Shown here in pieces: positions 17,268-25,497 of a stretch of DNA of 64,000 bases. Source of the DNA: Pseudomonas sp. ACM7 (GTDB lineage: Bacteria; Pseudomonadota; Gammaproteobacteria; Pseudomonadales; Pseudomonadaceae). A model generated the notes under the pieces. The model made no database searches, was not told the origin of the DNA, and saw only the letters and a list, made by a program, of their open reading frames with translations. Position 1 is the first letter of the stretch, and every line of letters starts with the position of its first letter. Made by a program: the position numbers and the translations under genes. The stretch spans positions 388,327-452,326 of the forward strand of contig NZ_CP024866.1 of assembly GCF_004136015.1 (NCBI RefSeq), in the 5' to 3' direction.

Positions 17268-18434
17268 TCAGGCTGCTTTTGCTGCCTGGGCCTGACGCAC
17301 CACCGCTGCCAGCCGCTTGAGCCCTTCGTCCAGCCGTGCCGGGTCGATGTGGCTGAAGTTCAGGCGCAAATGCCCCTGATTGCTGTCCGGTTCAGGGAAG
17401 AACGGCTCGCCCGGCATGAACGCCACATCCGCTGCCAGTGCAGCCTTGAGCAACGTACGCGTATCCAGCGGCTGCTTGAGTGTCAGCCAGAAAAACAGCC
17501 CGCCCTGCGGCACGTTCCAGTCCGCCAAATCAGCAAAATGCGTTTCCAGGGCTGACTGGAACGCGTCCCGACGAACCCGGTAGAAATCCCGCAGCTCGCT
17601 CAAGTGATGCTGAAATTTCTCTGTGCCAATCCACTGCAGCGCTTGCCACTGGCCGACGCGATTGGTGTGCAGATCGGCCGATTGCTTGAGTTTCAGCAAG
17701 TGCGGGAAGAGATCCGGGCTGGCGATCAGATAGCCGACTCGCAATCCGGGCAAGAGTGTTTTCGATACGGTGCCGGTGTAGATCCAACTGGTCTTTTTCA
17801 AGCGGCTGACAATCGGTGTGGCGCTGCCACCATCAAACGTCAGCTCACGGTAAGGCTCGTCTTCGATCAAGGTCACGCCGAACTCATCCAGCAAGGCTGC
17901 CACAGCATCACGCTTGGCGTCGCTGTAGCGCACGGCCGAAGGATTCTGAAAAGTCGGGATCAGGTAGATGAAGGCGGGTTTGTGTTTCTCCAGTCGAGTT
18001 CGAAGTTGCGCCAGGTTCGGGCCATCAGCCTCCAGCGGGACAGTGATGCAGTCGGCGCCGAACAGCTGAAAAATCTGCAACGCCGCCAGATAAGTCGGCG
18101 CTTCGAGCAAAATCTCAGTGCCTTTGTCGATGTACAGCTTGGCCGCCAGATCGAGGGTTTGCTGGGAGCCGCTGACCACCAACACCTGACTCGCCTCGCA
18201 GGGTACGCCCAGCGCCCGCGCCTCTGCTGCCAGCGCTTCACGCAGCGCCGGCTCACCTTCGCTCATGCCGTACTGGCCCATGGACAGCGGCATGTCGGCC
18301 CACTCGACTTTCGGCAGCATGGCTTCGGCCGGCAAGCCACCGGCGAACGACATCACTTCCGGGCGCTGGGCGGAGGCGAGGATTTCACGGATCAAAGAAC
18401 TTTTAAGGCGCGAGACACGTTCGGAAAATGCCAT
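17268..18434 (-). CDS. PLP-dependent aminotransferase, class I/II (2-aminoadipate-like)
   Basis: 388 residues of fold type I. Substrate/PLP motifs: GGLPAEAMLP near residue 32, YGMSEGEPALREALAAE, FQNPSAVRYSDAKR, EDEPYRELTF and the PLP-lysine segment TGTVSKTLLPGLRVGYL. This pattern is shared by 2-aminoadipate/multisubstrate aminotransferases (LysN, ARO8-like); the true substrate is unknown. The ATG at 18434 was chosen because the upstream open frame overlaps the divergent MarR gene. Confidence 0.9.
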   Translation of the reverse strand: MAFSERVSRLKSSLIREILASAQRPEVMSFAGGLPAEAMLPKVEWADMPLSMGQYGMSEGEPALREALAAEARALGVPCEASQVLVVSGSQQTLDLAAKLYIDKGTEILLEAPTYLAALQIFQLFGADCITVPLEADGPNLAQLRTRLEKHKPAFIYLIPTFQNPSAVRYSDAKRDAVAALLDEFGVTLIEDEPYRELTFDGGSATPIVSRLKKTSWIYTGTVSKTLLPGLRVGYLIASPDLFPHLLKLKQSADLHTNRVGQWQALQWIGTEKFQHHLSELRDFYRVRRDAFQSALETHFADLADWNVPQGGLFFWLTLKQPLDTRTLLKAALAADVAFMPGEPFFPEPDSNQGHLRLNFSHIDPARLDEGLKRLAAVVRQAQAAKAA

Positions 18435-18515
18435 GGGGTCACCGGTAGCAAGGCCTGAGGAGAATGAGTCAAACTGGTTGACCGAAATTACGACAGACCG
18501 AACGGATACGTCAAT

Positions 18516-18962
18516 ATGCTTGACCTTAAAAATCCCGCTACTCAGCAACAGGCGATGGAAGCGTTTTTCTTCGGTTACCAGGCGTTCACCGCGAAAGCCG
18601 ACGAAATGCTCGAGCGTCGTGGCTTGAGCCGGGTGCATCAACGCATTGTGTTTTTCATCGCCCGCTACCCGAACTTGAGCGTCAAGGAACTGCTGGCATT
18701 GCTCGGGGTGACGAAGCAGGCGCTGAACATTCCGCTACGTCAATTGGTGGAAATGCATCTAGTGAACAGTGTCGCGTCCGAGACCGATAAGCGTAAGCGG
18801 TTGCTGGAGCTGACCGACGATGGCGCGCGTTTCGAGCAGTCGTTGCGCCGTGAACAGGTGAAATTGCTGGAGCGGGTGTTTGCCGAGGCGGGAGAGACGG
18901 CGGTGAATGGGTGGATGGCGGTGAACATGGCGTTGGGGCAAACCCAAGCGCTCGCGGACTGA
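18516..18962 (+). CDS. MarR-family transcriptional regulator
   Basis: 148 residues with a winged helix-turn-helix (VKELLALLGVTKQALNIPLRQLVEMHLVN) and the wing SETDKRKRLLELTDDG. It is divergent from the aminotransferase with an 81-base gap, so it most likely controls that gene and itself. No sensing Cys is obvious. Confidence 0.9.
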   Translation: MLDLKNPATQQQAMEAFFFGYQAFTAKADEMLERRGLSRVHQRIVFFIARYPNLSVKELLALLGVTKQALNIPLRQLVEMHLVNSVASETDKRKRLLELTDDGARFEQSLRREQVKLLERVFAEAGETAVNGWMAVNMALGQTQALAD

Positions 18963-19000
18963 GCAGACTGTCTGCAGGATTTGCATCAACTGATCTGACG

Positions 19001-19068
19001 CCATCGCGAGCAAGCTCGCTCCCACAGGGGAATGCGGTCAACTGTGGGAGCGAGCTTGCTCGCGATGA
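19001..19068. repeat. REP pair, type B
   Basis: CCATCGCGAGCAAGCTCGCT and its inverse across a short spacer, downstream of the MarR gene. Confidence 0.9.
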
Positions 19069-19130
19069 CGTCTTAACAGGCGATATATCCCTATTGCCAA
19101 ACTTTTCGTCTACAAAATCAAAAACATTAT

Positions 19131-19158
19131 TTGCTTTATTTGTATACAAAAGCATAAT
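19131..19158 (+). promoter_or_regulatory. Promoter with TTTGTATACAAA operator
   Basis: Candidate -35 TTGCTT (19131-19136) and -10 CATAAT (19153-19158) with 16-base spacing. A perfect 12-base palindrome TTTGTATACAAA fills 19139-19150, entirely within the spacer. Related palindromes lie at 21984-21995 and 22180-22189. Confidence 0.7.
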
Positions 19159-19278
19159 CAACTTCGTGCGAGTTCCTGACCAAGCGGTCAACAAATTCGC
19201 AAGTACCTCAAAGGGTCGCTGCCACCCTCATGGGTCCGGCCCTGGAAATAACAATAAAACTCTTGAGGAGTACTCGCT

Positions 19279-20628
19279 GTGGAAAGCCGCAAATCCGAAG
19301 CCCCGACGCTGGAACTCTCGCCGCCGTTACGCAATGGCTGGCTGGAGCGCATCTTCAAACTCAGCTTGCATGGCACCACGGTGAAGACCGAGTTGATTGC
19401 CGGTCTGACAACCTTCATCACCATGGCCTACATCATCTTCGTCAACCCCAACATCATGGCCGACGCCGGGATCGATCACGGTGCCGCGTTCGTCGCCACC
19501 TGCATCGCCGCCGCGCTGGGTTGCCTGTTGATGGGCCTGTACGCCAACTGGCCAGTCGGCCTGGCGCCGGGCATGGGCCTCAACGCCTTCTTCACTTACA
19601 CCGTGGTCGGCACCATGGGTTACAACTGGGAAACCGCCCTTGGCGCGGTGTTTGTTTCCGGTGTGTTGTTCATGTTTCTAACTTTTTCCCGGATCCGCGA
19701 ATGGCTGCTCAATAGCATTCCGGTGAGTTTGCGCTTTGCCATGGGTGCCGGTGTGGGTCTGTTTCTGGGGCTGATCGGCTTGAAAACCGCGGGCATCGTG
19801 GTCGACAGCCCGGCCACCCTGATCAAGCTCGGCTCCCTGCGCGAACCTGGCCCACTGCTGGCCGCCATCTGCTTCCTGATGATCGCTGTACTCAGCTACC
19901 ACAAAGTGTTCGGCGCGATTCTCATCAGCATCATCACCGTCACCCTGGCGGGTTGGGGCCTGGGCCTCGTTCACTATGAAGGCATCATGTCCGCCCCGCC
20001 GAGCCTGGCGCCGACCTGGATGGCCATGAACATTGCCGGCGTGTTCAACGTCAGCATGATCAGCGTGGTGCTGGCCTTCCTCTTCGTGCACATGTTCGAC
20101 ACCGCCGGCACCTTGATGGGCGTCGCCCAGCGCGCCGGTCTGGTGAACGCTGACGGCCGGATCGAAAACCTTTCCCGTGCCATGAAAGCCGACAGTGCTT
20201 CCAGTGTTTTCGGCGCAATGGTCGGCGTTCCTCCGGTCACCAGCTACGTGGAAAGTGCCGCGGGTGTAGCCGCTGGTGGTCGGACTGGTCTTACCGCCGT
20301 GACCGTAGGTGTGCTATTTATTGCCGCAATGTTCTTCGCACCGCTGGCTGGCATGATCCCCGCTTACGCAACCGCCGGTGCGCTGATTTATGTGGCGATG
20401 CTGATGATGGGCGGTATGGCGCACATCGAATGGGACGAAGCGACCGACAGCATTCCGGCGATCGTCACCGCGATCATGATGCCCCTGACCTTCTCGGTCG
20501 CTGATGGCATTGCTCTGGGCTTTATCACGTATGTGGTGCTGAAGGCTTTCACCGGTAAGCACAAGGAAATTTCCGTCAGTCTGTGGGTGCTTTGCGCGAT
20601 CTTCATCGCCAAGTTCATTTTCTTGTAA
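19279..20628 (+). CDS. NCS2-family purine permease (AzgA/GhxP type)
   Basis: 449 residues with about 12-14 hydrophobic segments. The family signatures GLTTFITMAYIIFVNP and the LAPGMGLNAFFTYTVV stretch, plus the substrate-site loop VHMFDTAGTLMGVA, place it in the AzgA-like branch that imports adenine, guanine or hypoxanthine with protons. The start is GTG at 19279 with GAGGAG eight bases upstream. Its promoter carries the operator shared with the urate genes at 21.5-30 kb, linking it to purine use. Confidence 0.92.
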   Translation: MESRKSEAPTLELSPPLRNGWLERIFKLSLHGTTVKTELIAGLTTFITMAYIIFVNPNIMADAGIDHGAAFVATCIAAALGCLLMGLYANWPVGLAPGMGLNAFFTYTVVGTMGYNWETALGAVFVSGVLFMFLTFSRIREWLLNSIPVSLRFAMGAGVGLFLGLIGLKTAGIVVDSPATLIKLGSLREPGPLLAAICFLMIAVLSYHKVFGAILISIITVTLAGWGLGLVHYEGIMSAPPSLAPTWMAMNIAGVFNVSMISVVLAFLFVHMFDTAGTLMGVAQRAGLVNADGRIENLSRAMKADSASSVFGAMVGVPPVTSYVESAAGVAAGGRTGLTAVTVGVLFIAAMFFAPLAGMIPAYATAGALIYVAMLMMGGMAHIEWDEATDSIPAIVTAIMMPLTFSVADGIALGFITYVVLKAFTGKHKEISVSLWVLCAIFIAKFIFL

Positions 20629-20649
20629 GCCGTACACGCTTCAAAACAG

Positions 20650-20675
20650 CCTCACCCCGTCGGGTGAGGCTTTTG
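20650..20675 (+). terminator. Terminator after purine permease
   Basis: CCTCACCC and GGGTGAGG pair around a tiny GTC loop followed by CTTTT. The LysE gene starts 19 bases later, so it probably has partial read-through or its own promoter. Confidence 0.7.
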
Positions 20676-20693
20676 TGCAAATGGAGGAAAGTG

Positions 20694-21320
20694 ATGAGTC
20701 TGGAAACATGGCTGCTGTTCAGCGGCGCTGCGCTGGTGGTAATCCTGATCCCGGGGCCACTGTCTTTGCTGATGATCAGCAACAGTCTGAATTACGGTTT
20801 GCGTCGTTCTTACCCGGCGTTTCTGGGGGGCGTGATTGCGTCGATCTGCTTGCTCAGTGCGTCGGCGCTGGGTTTGGGCGCCTTGCTGCTGGCATCGGAA
20901 CAGTTGTTCAGCGCCCTGAAGATCGTCGGGGCGCTGTACCTGTTCTACTTGGCCTGGCAGAGCTGGCAGCAATCGCGTCAGCCCTCCCACGGCGCTGAAG
21001 TGCCCCAGGCTGCGCCAGTGCCACGCTTTCGCGCACTGTTCGGGCGCGCGTTCATGCTGGGCGCCAGCAACCCCAAAGACATTCTATTCTTCGCCGCTTT
21101 CCTCCCGCAGTTCCTCAGTGCCGAGCAGCCGTTCCTGCCGCAGTTGCTGGTGATGATTGCGACCTGGACTGTGCTGGATTTGCTGTGCAAGCTGGCTTAT
21201 GGGCTGGGTGCCAATGGTGCTGCACGGTATCTGCGTAGCGGTAAGGGGCAGAGCTGGTTTAACCGGGTGAGTGCGGGGTTGTTCAGTGGTGCCGGCGCGG
21301 CCTCATTGTTGAGCCGCTAA
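20694..21320 (+). CDS. LysE/RhtB-family amino-acid exporter
   Basis: 208 residues with about five to six hydrophobic helices. The N-terminus ALVVILIPGPLSLLMISNSL contains the family PGP motif, and GASNPKDILFFAAFLPQF is the second signature. It would export an amino acid or analogue; substrate unknown. GGAGGA precedes the ATG. Confidence 0.9.
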   Translation: MSLETWLLFSGAALVVILIPGPLSLLMISNSLNYGLRRSYPAFLGGVIASICLLSASALGLGALLLASEQLFSALKIVGALYLFYLAWQSWQQSRQPSHGAEVPQAAPVPRFRALFGRAFMLGASNPKDILFFAAFLPQFLSAEQPFLPQLLVMIATWTVLDLLCKLAYGLGANGAARYLRSGKGQSWFNRVSAGLFSGAGAASLLSR

Positions 21321-21324
21321 GGGC

Positions 21325-21411
21325 AAAAGATCGCAGCCTCGTTGCACTCGACAGCTCCTACAGGGGAGGAATGCGTTTCCATGTAGGAGCTGCCGAAGGC
21401 TGCGATCTTTT
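21325..21411. repeat. REP pair, type A
   Basis: AAAAGATCGCAGCCTCGTTG facing CGAAGGCTGCGATCTTTT across about 25 bases, in the convergent gap between the LysE and uraH genes. Confidence 0.88.
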
Positions 21412-21426
21412 GACTTTTCTACAGGC

Positions 21427-21453
21427 AAAAAAAAGCCCGCAGTGTGAGCGGGC
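21427..21453 (-). terminator. Terminator after uraH
   Basis: Read on the minus strand, GCCCGCTCACACTGCGGGC is followed by an eight-base T run. It lies 47 bases past the uraH stop codon. Confidence 0.85.
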
Positions 21454-21499
21454 GAAAGACCAAAGAAGCTATATGCGCAGGATTTTTGGGGGGAAAGTC

Positions 21500-21853
21500 C
21501 TAGCTTCCTCTGTAGGTCGAATAGCTGTACGGCGAAATCAGTAACGGCACATGGTAGTGATCCTGTTCCGCAGAGATGCCGAAACGCAGCACCACCACAT
21601 CCAGGAACGCAGGTTCTGGCAGCTGAACGCCACGGGCGCGGTAGTAATCACCCGCATGAAATTGAACCTGATAGACCCCGGAACGGTAGTCATCGCCTTG
21701 CAGCAGCGGTGCATCGACCCGGCCGTCGCTGTTGGTGATCGCGCTGGCGACCAATTCCAGCTGCGAGCCTTCAACGCGGTACAACTCGACCTTGATCGAG
21801 CTGCCCGGGCAACCATGTGCAGCGTCTAAAACGTGAGTAGTCAAACGTCCCAT
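21500..21853 (-). CDS. uraH: 5-hydroxyisourate hydrolase
   Basis: 117 residues of the transthyretin-related family. Signature residues are seen in LTTHVLDAAHGCPG (His and the first motif) and the C-terminal YRGS. It hydrolyses 5-hydroxyisourate to OHCU, the step after urate oxidation by PuuD. It is transcribed away from puuE, and the 433-base divergent region carries an operator of the shared type near each gene. Confidence 0.95.
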   Translation of the reverse strand: MGRLTTHVLDAAHGCPGSSIKVELYRVEGSQLELVASAITNSDGRVDAPLLQGDDYRSGVYQVQFHAGDYYRARGVQLPEPAFLDVVVLRFGISAEQDHYHVPLLISPYSYSTYRGS

Positions 21854-21983
21854 TGATTCTGCGCGCCTGCCTGCGTGGAGCAGTCAGACCTCGCGCCTCC
21901 CGAAGTCAGTTGAAAAGGAGACCGCACCGATTCGGAGCACGAAACGCTGCGGCGAGCGACTGATTAAGACACTTTTCAAAAAA

Positions 21984-21995
21984 ATTGTACACAAT
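21984..21995 (-). promoter_or_regulatory. Operator-like palindrome ATTGTACACAAT
   Basis: TTGT and ACAA half-sites are separated by two bases. On the minus strand the site ends in TACAAT, a good -10 hexamer for uraH, so a bound regulator would cover the promoter. Confidence 0.55.
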
Positions 21996-22098
21996 AAAAA
22001 CAACATATTTACCACTAGACCCGTCATTCATGGATTCACGCCAAATCTGCCGCCGAGCCATAGGGCAAAAGAACCTTCCATCTTTTTACTGACCAATC

Positions 22099-22115
22099 AG
22101 GCAGGTTTCTTGCAA
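22099..22115 (+). promoter_or_regulatory. Possible sigma-54 promoter for puuE
   Basis: AGGCAGGTTTCTTGCAA has GG and GC ten bases apart and a perfect TTGCA at -12, but the -24 box (AGGCAG) is only a fair match to TGGCAC. A sigma-70 candidate further down competes with this reading. Confidence 0.35.
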
Positions 22116-22160
22116 TAACATGTGAAGATGACAGTCAGTGAAAAATGCAAAAAAACAGGC

Positions 22161-22190
22161 TTACAAAGTGGATATAAAGTTGTATACAAT
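22161..22190 (+). promoter_or_regulatory. Promoter with TTGTATACAA operator for puuE
   Basis: Candidate -35 TTACAA (22161-22166) and -10 TACAAT (22185-22190), spacing 18. The palindrome TTGTATACAA at 22180-22189 overlaps the -10. It shares its core with the site in front of the purine permease. Confidence 0.6.
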
Positions 22191-22286
22191 CAGCCCATCG
22201 CTGTGACGCCAGCCTGTCATCAAACCGCCAGGCCGCCACACAACCCTGACCTTGAACAAGTCGAACGAATAAGAAGGAAGACTGCA

Positions 22287-23213
22287 GTGAGCGCTGACTA
22301 CCCACGCGACCTGATCGGTTACGGCAGTAACCCTCCTCACCCACACTGGCCGGGCAATGCCCGCATCGCCTTGTCCTTCGTGCTCAATTACGAAGAAGGC
22401 GGCGAGCGCAATATCCTGCACGGCGATAAAGAATCCGAAGCCTTCCTTTCGGAAATGGTCTCGGCGCAGCCGCTGCAAGGCGCGCGCAACATGAGCATGG
22501 AATCCCTTTACGAGTATGGCAGCCGCGCCGGCGTCTGGCGGATTCTGAAACTGTTCAAGGAATTCGACATTCCGCTGACCATCTTCGCCGTGGCCATGGC
22601 CGCCCAGCGCCACCCGGACGTGATCCGCACGATGGTCGATGCAGGCCACGAGATCTGCAGCCACGGCTATCGCTGGATCGACTATCAGTACATGGACGAA
22701 GCGCAGGAACGCGAGCACATGCTCGAAGCGATCCGCGTCCTCACCGAAATCACCGGCGAGCGCCCACTAGGCTGGTACACCGGCCGCACCGGTCCGAACA
22801 CTCGTCGACTGGTGATGGAAGAAGGCGGTTTCCTCTACGACTGCGACACCTACGACGACGACCTGCCCTACTGGGAACCGAACAACCCGACCGGCAAGCC
22901 GCACCTGGTGATTCCGTACACGCTGGACACCAACGACATGCGCTTCACCCAGGTCCAGGGTTTCAACAAGGGCGACGATTTCTTTGAATACCTCAAAGAC
23001 GCGTTCGACGTGCTTTACGCTGAAGGCGCCGAAGCACCGAAGATGTTGTCGATCGGCCTGCACTGCCGTCTGATTGGCCGTCCGGCGCGTCTGGCCTCGC
23101 TCAAACGCTTTATCGAGTACGCTAAAAGTCATGAACAGGTGTGGTTCAGCCGTCGCGTCGACATCGCTCGCCACTGGCACGAAAACCACCCGTACCAAGG
23201 GGCCGCAAAATGA
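22287..23213 (+). CDS. puuE: Allantoinase PuuE (metal-independent type)
   Basis: 308 residues of the polysaccharide-deacetylase fold. N-terminus MSADYPRDLIGYGSNPPHP, the central GHEICSHGYRWIDYQ and the segment LGWYTGRTGPNTRRL match PuuE allantoinases, which open allantoin to allantoate without a metal centre. The GTG start at 22287 has GAAGGAAG upstream and gives the usual length. It overlaps uraD by ATGA. Confidence 0.95.
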   Translation: MSADYPRDLIGYGSNPPHPHWPGNARIALSFVLNYEEGGERNILHGDKESEAFLSEMVSAQPLQGARNMSMESLYEYGSRAGVWRILKLFKEFDIPLTIFAVAMAAQRHPDVIRTMVDAGHEICSHGYRWIDYQYMDEAQEREHMLEAIRVLTEITGERPLGWYTGRTGPNTRRLVMEEGGFLYDCDTYDDDLPYWEPNNPTGKPHLVIPYTLDTNDMRFTQVQGFNKGDDFFEYLKDAFDVLYAEGAEAPKMLSIGLHCRLIGRPARLASLKRFIEYAKSHEQVWFSRRVDIARHWHENHPYQGAAK

Positions 23214-23725
23214 GCCACTTCCAAACCCTGAAGCCGTCGACCCTGAGCCGCGACGCGTTTGTCGCCGCTTTCGCCGACATCTACGAACATTCGCCATGGG
23301 TGGCCGAAAAGGCCTTCGACCTGGGCCAGGACGCATCGATCGACGAGATCGAAACCCTACACCAACGCATGAGCGACATCCTGTTAAGCGCCGATCACGA
23401 AAGCCAACTGGCCCTGATCAACGCTCACCCGGACCTGGCCGGAAAAGCCGCCGTCCAGGGCCAACTGACCGAAGCCAGCACCAATGAACAGGCTGGCGCC
23501 GGTATTCACCAATGCTCGAGCGATGAGTTCCAGCGCTTCACCGAGCTGAACGACGCCTACAAAGCCAAGTTCAAGTTTCCCTTCATCATGGCGGTAAAAG
23601 GCAGCAACCGGCATCAGATCCTCGCGGCGTTCGAAACGCGCATTCACAACCCGGAAGACACCGAGTTCAAATGCGCGCTGGCGGAGATCAACAAGATCGC
23701 CCTGTTCCGATTACTGACCCTTTAG
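23210..23725 (+). CDS. uraD: OHCU decarboxylase
   Basis: 171 residues. It decarboxylates 2-oxo-4-hydroxy-4-carboxy-5-ureidoimidazoline to S-allantoin. Active-site region INAHPDLAGKAA (His) and the FKFPFIMAVKGSNR motif are present. It is translationally coupled to puuE and followed by a 101-base gap with weak dyad sequence before alc. Confidence 0.95.
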   Translation: MSHFQTLKPSTLSRDAFVAAFADIYEHSPWVAEKAFDLGQDASIDEIETLHQRMSDILLSADHESQLALINAHPDLAGKAAVQGQLTEASTNEQAGAGIHQCSSDEFQRFTELNDAYKAKFKFPFIMAVKGSNRHQILAAFETRIHNPEDTEFKCALAEINKIALFRLLTL

Positions 23726-23826
23726 CGAGCAGCCCTTGTGAAAAGCCCCGAGTGTTCTTAAACGCAAAAAGCACCCAGGGCTCCTGCGAGCATCCCAAGC
23801 CAACTTATTAAAGGCAGACAAGAAGA

Positions 23827-24822
23827 ATGAAAGCTTACGCCGTACCTTTCGAGAAGTTCGTCAACCTGGCCGACGCCCGCCTGGGCACCAAAATCATCTC
23901 GGTCACCGATGACTGGTTCGCTGATGCCAACCGCCTGTTCCAGCCGACCCCGGCTGTGTGGAAAGAAGGCGTGTTCGATGACAACGGCAAGTGGATGGAC
24001 GGCTGGGAATCGCGCCGCAAGCGCTTCGAAGGCTATGACAGCGCGGTGATCCGCCTGGGCGTACCGGGTTCGATCAAAGGCGTGGACATCGACACCTCAT
24101 TCTTCACCGGCAACTTCCCGCCGTCGGCCTCCCTGGAAGCCTGTTTCCTGGCTGAAGGCGAACCGACTGAAAACACCCAGTGGGTTGAAGTGCTGTCGGC
24201 TGTCGAGCTGCAAGGCAACAGCCATCACTTCCATGAAATCAACAACGACCAGGCGTTCAGCCACCTGCGCTTCAACATCTACCCGGATGGCGGCGTAGCG
24301 CGTCTGCGTGTGTACGGCGTGCCGCACCGCGACTGGTCGGCCGTTGGTGACAACGAACAAATCGATCTGGCCGCCGCCCTGAACGGTGGCCGCGCCCTCG
24401 CCTGCTCCGACGAACACTTCGGTCGCATGAGCAACATCCTCAACCCGGGCCGTGGCATCAACATGGGCGACGGTTGGGAGACCGCACGTCGCCGTACACC
24501 GGGCAATGACTGGGTCATCGTCGCGCTGGGTCATGCCGGAGAGATCGAAAAAGTCATCGTCGACACCCTGCATTTCAAGGGCAATTACCCGGACACGTGC
24601 TCGATCCAGGGCGCGTTCGTGAAGGGCGGCACCGACAGCCAGATCGAAACCCAATCGCTGTTCTGGCGCGAATTGCTGCCGGCGCAGAAACTCGAAATGC
24701 ACGCCGAACACACCTTCGCCGAGCAGATCAAGGCGCTGGGCCCGATCACCCACATCCGCCTGAACGTGTTCCCGGACGGTGGTGTGAGCCGCCTGCGGGT
24801 ATTGGGCAAGGTCGCTAAATAA
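23827..24822 (+). CDS. alc: Allantoicase
   Basis: 331 residues made of two homologous jelly-roll repeats: [21 protein letters not shown] near residue 58 and [22 protein letters not shown] near residue 218, each followed by an HFKGNYP/FFTGNFP motif. It hydrolyses allantoate to ureidoglycolate and urea. Length is normal and the ATG at 23827 follows AGAAG. Confidence 0.95.
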   Translation: MKAYAVPFEKFVNLADARLGTKIISVTDDWFADANRLFQPTPAVWKEGVFDDNGKWMDGWESRRKRFEGYDSAVIRLGVPGSIKGVDIDTSFFTGNFPPSASLEACFLAEGEPTENTQWVEVLSAVELQGNSHHFHEINNDQAFSHLRFNIYPDGGVARLRVYGVPHRDWSAVGDNEQIDLAAALNGGRALACSDEHFGRMSNILNPGRGINMGDGWETARRRTPGNDWVIVALGHAGEIEKVIVDTLHFKGNYPDTCSIQGAFVKGGTDSQIETQSLFWRELLPAQKLEMHAEHTFAEQIKALGPITHIRLNVFPDGGVSRLRVLGKVAK

Positions 24823-24834
24823 GCGCTGAACCCA

Positions 24835-24900
24835 ATCGCGAGCAAGCTCGCTCCCACATTTGAAATGCATTCCCCTGTGGGAGCGGGCTTGCTCGCGAAG
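24835..24900. repeat. REP pair, type B
   Basis: ATCGCGAGCAAGCTCGCTCC and its inverse lie inside the urate operon between alc and allA, so the allA-puuD genes may be transcribed at a reduced level or separately. Confidence 0.88.
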
Positions 24901-24943
24901 GCGTCAGAACAAACAACACAGAATTTTGGAAAAGAAGACCAGC

Positions 24944-25447
24944 ATGCGCACATTGACGATTGAACCGCTGACCAAAGAAGCCTTCGCCCCTTTCGGTGAC
25001 GTGATCGAAACCGACGGCAGCGATCACTTCATGATCAACAACGGTTCGACCATGCGCTTTCACAAACTGGCGACGGTGCAAACCGCCACGCCAGAGGACA
25101 ACGCGATCATCAGCATCTTCCGCGCCGACGCGCAGGACATGCCGCTGACCGTCAGCATGCTGGAGCGTCACCCGCTGGGCAGCCAGGCTTTCATTCCGCT
25201 GCTCGGCAACCCTTTTCTGATCGTGGTCGCGCCACTTGGCGATGAACCTGTATCAGGCTTGGTCCGCGCCTTCGTCACCAACGGCAGGCAGGGCATTAAT
25301 TACCATCGCGGCGTTTGGCACCATCCGGTGCTGACGATCGAAAAGCGGGATGACTTCCTGGTGGTTGATCGCAGTGGCACAGGCAATAACTGCGATGAGC
25401 ATTTTTTCAAAGAGGATGAGCGTTTGATCCTTGCCCCCCACCAATAA
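24944..25447 (+). CDS. allA: Ureidoglycolate lyase
   Basis: 167 residues. It cleaves ureidoglycolate to glyoxylate and urea, ending the pathway. Family features FAPFGDVIETDG near the N-terminus, the long conserved stretch around RAFVTNGRQGINYHRGVWHH, and EKRDDFLVVDR are present. The frame opens further upstream through the REP, which was not used. Confidence 0.95.
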   Translation: MRTLTIEPLTKEAFAPFGDVIETDGSDHFMINNGSTMRFHKLATVQTATPEDNAIISIFRADAQDMPLTVSMLERHPLGSQAFIPLLGNPFLIVVAPLGDEPVSGLVRAFVTNGRQGINYHRGVWHHPVLTIEKRDDFLVVDRSGTGNNCDEHFFKEDERLILAPHQ

Positions 25448-25497
25448 GAGAAGGTCTGATCACTCGACAACAGAGTGACAGGCGAGAGGTAAAGACT

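Larger units (their letters stand above)
18963..19278. other. Intergenic region before purine permease
   Basis: 316 bases. A type B REP pair (19001-19068) is followed by an AT-rich promoter region with an operator palindrome (19131-19158) and a leader of about 115 bases. No coding sequence is visible. Confidence 0.65.
21854..22286. other. Divergent uraH-puuE control region
   Basis: 433 bases. It holds operator-like palindromes at 21984-21995 and 22180-22189, a GG-N10-GC (sigma-54-like) element at 22099-22115 and AT-rich promoter sequence. The open frame running upstream of the puuE GTG has no coding support. Confidence 0.65.

Noticed and set aside
22122..22286. N-terminal extension of PuuE
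   Set aside because: The frame is open, but the GTG at 22287 has a good ribosome site and gives the family length; the extension crosses the promoter.
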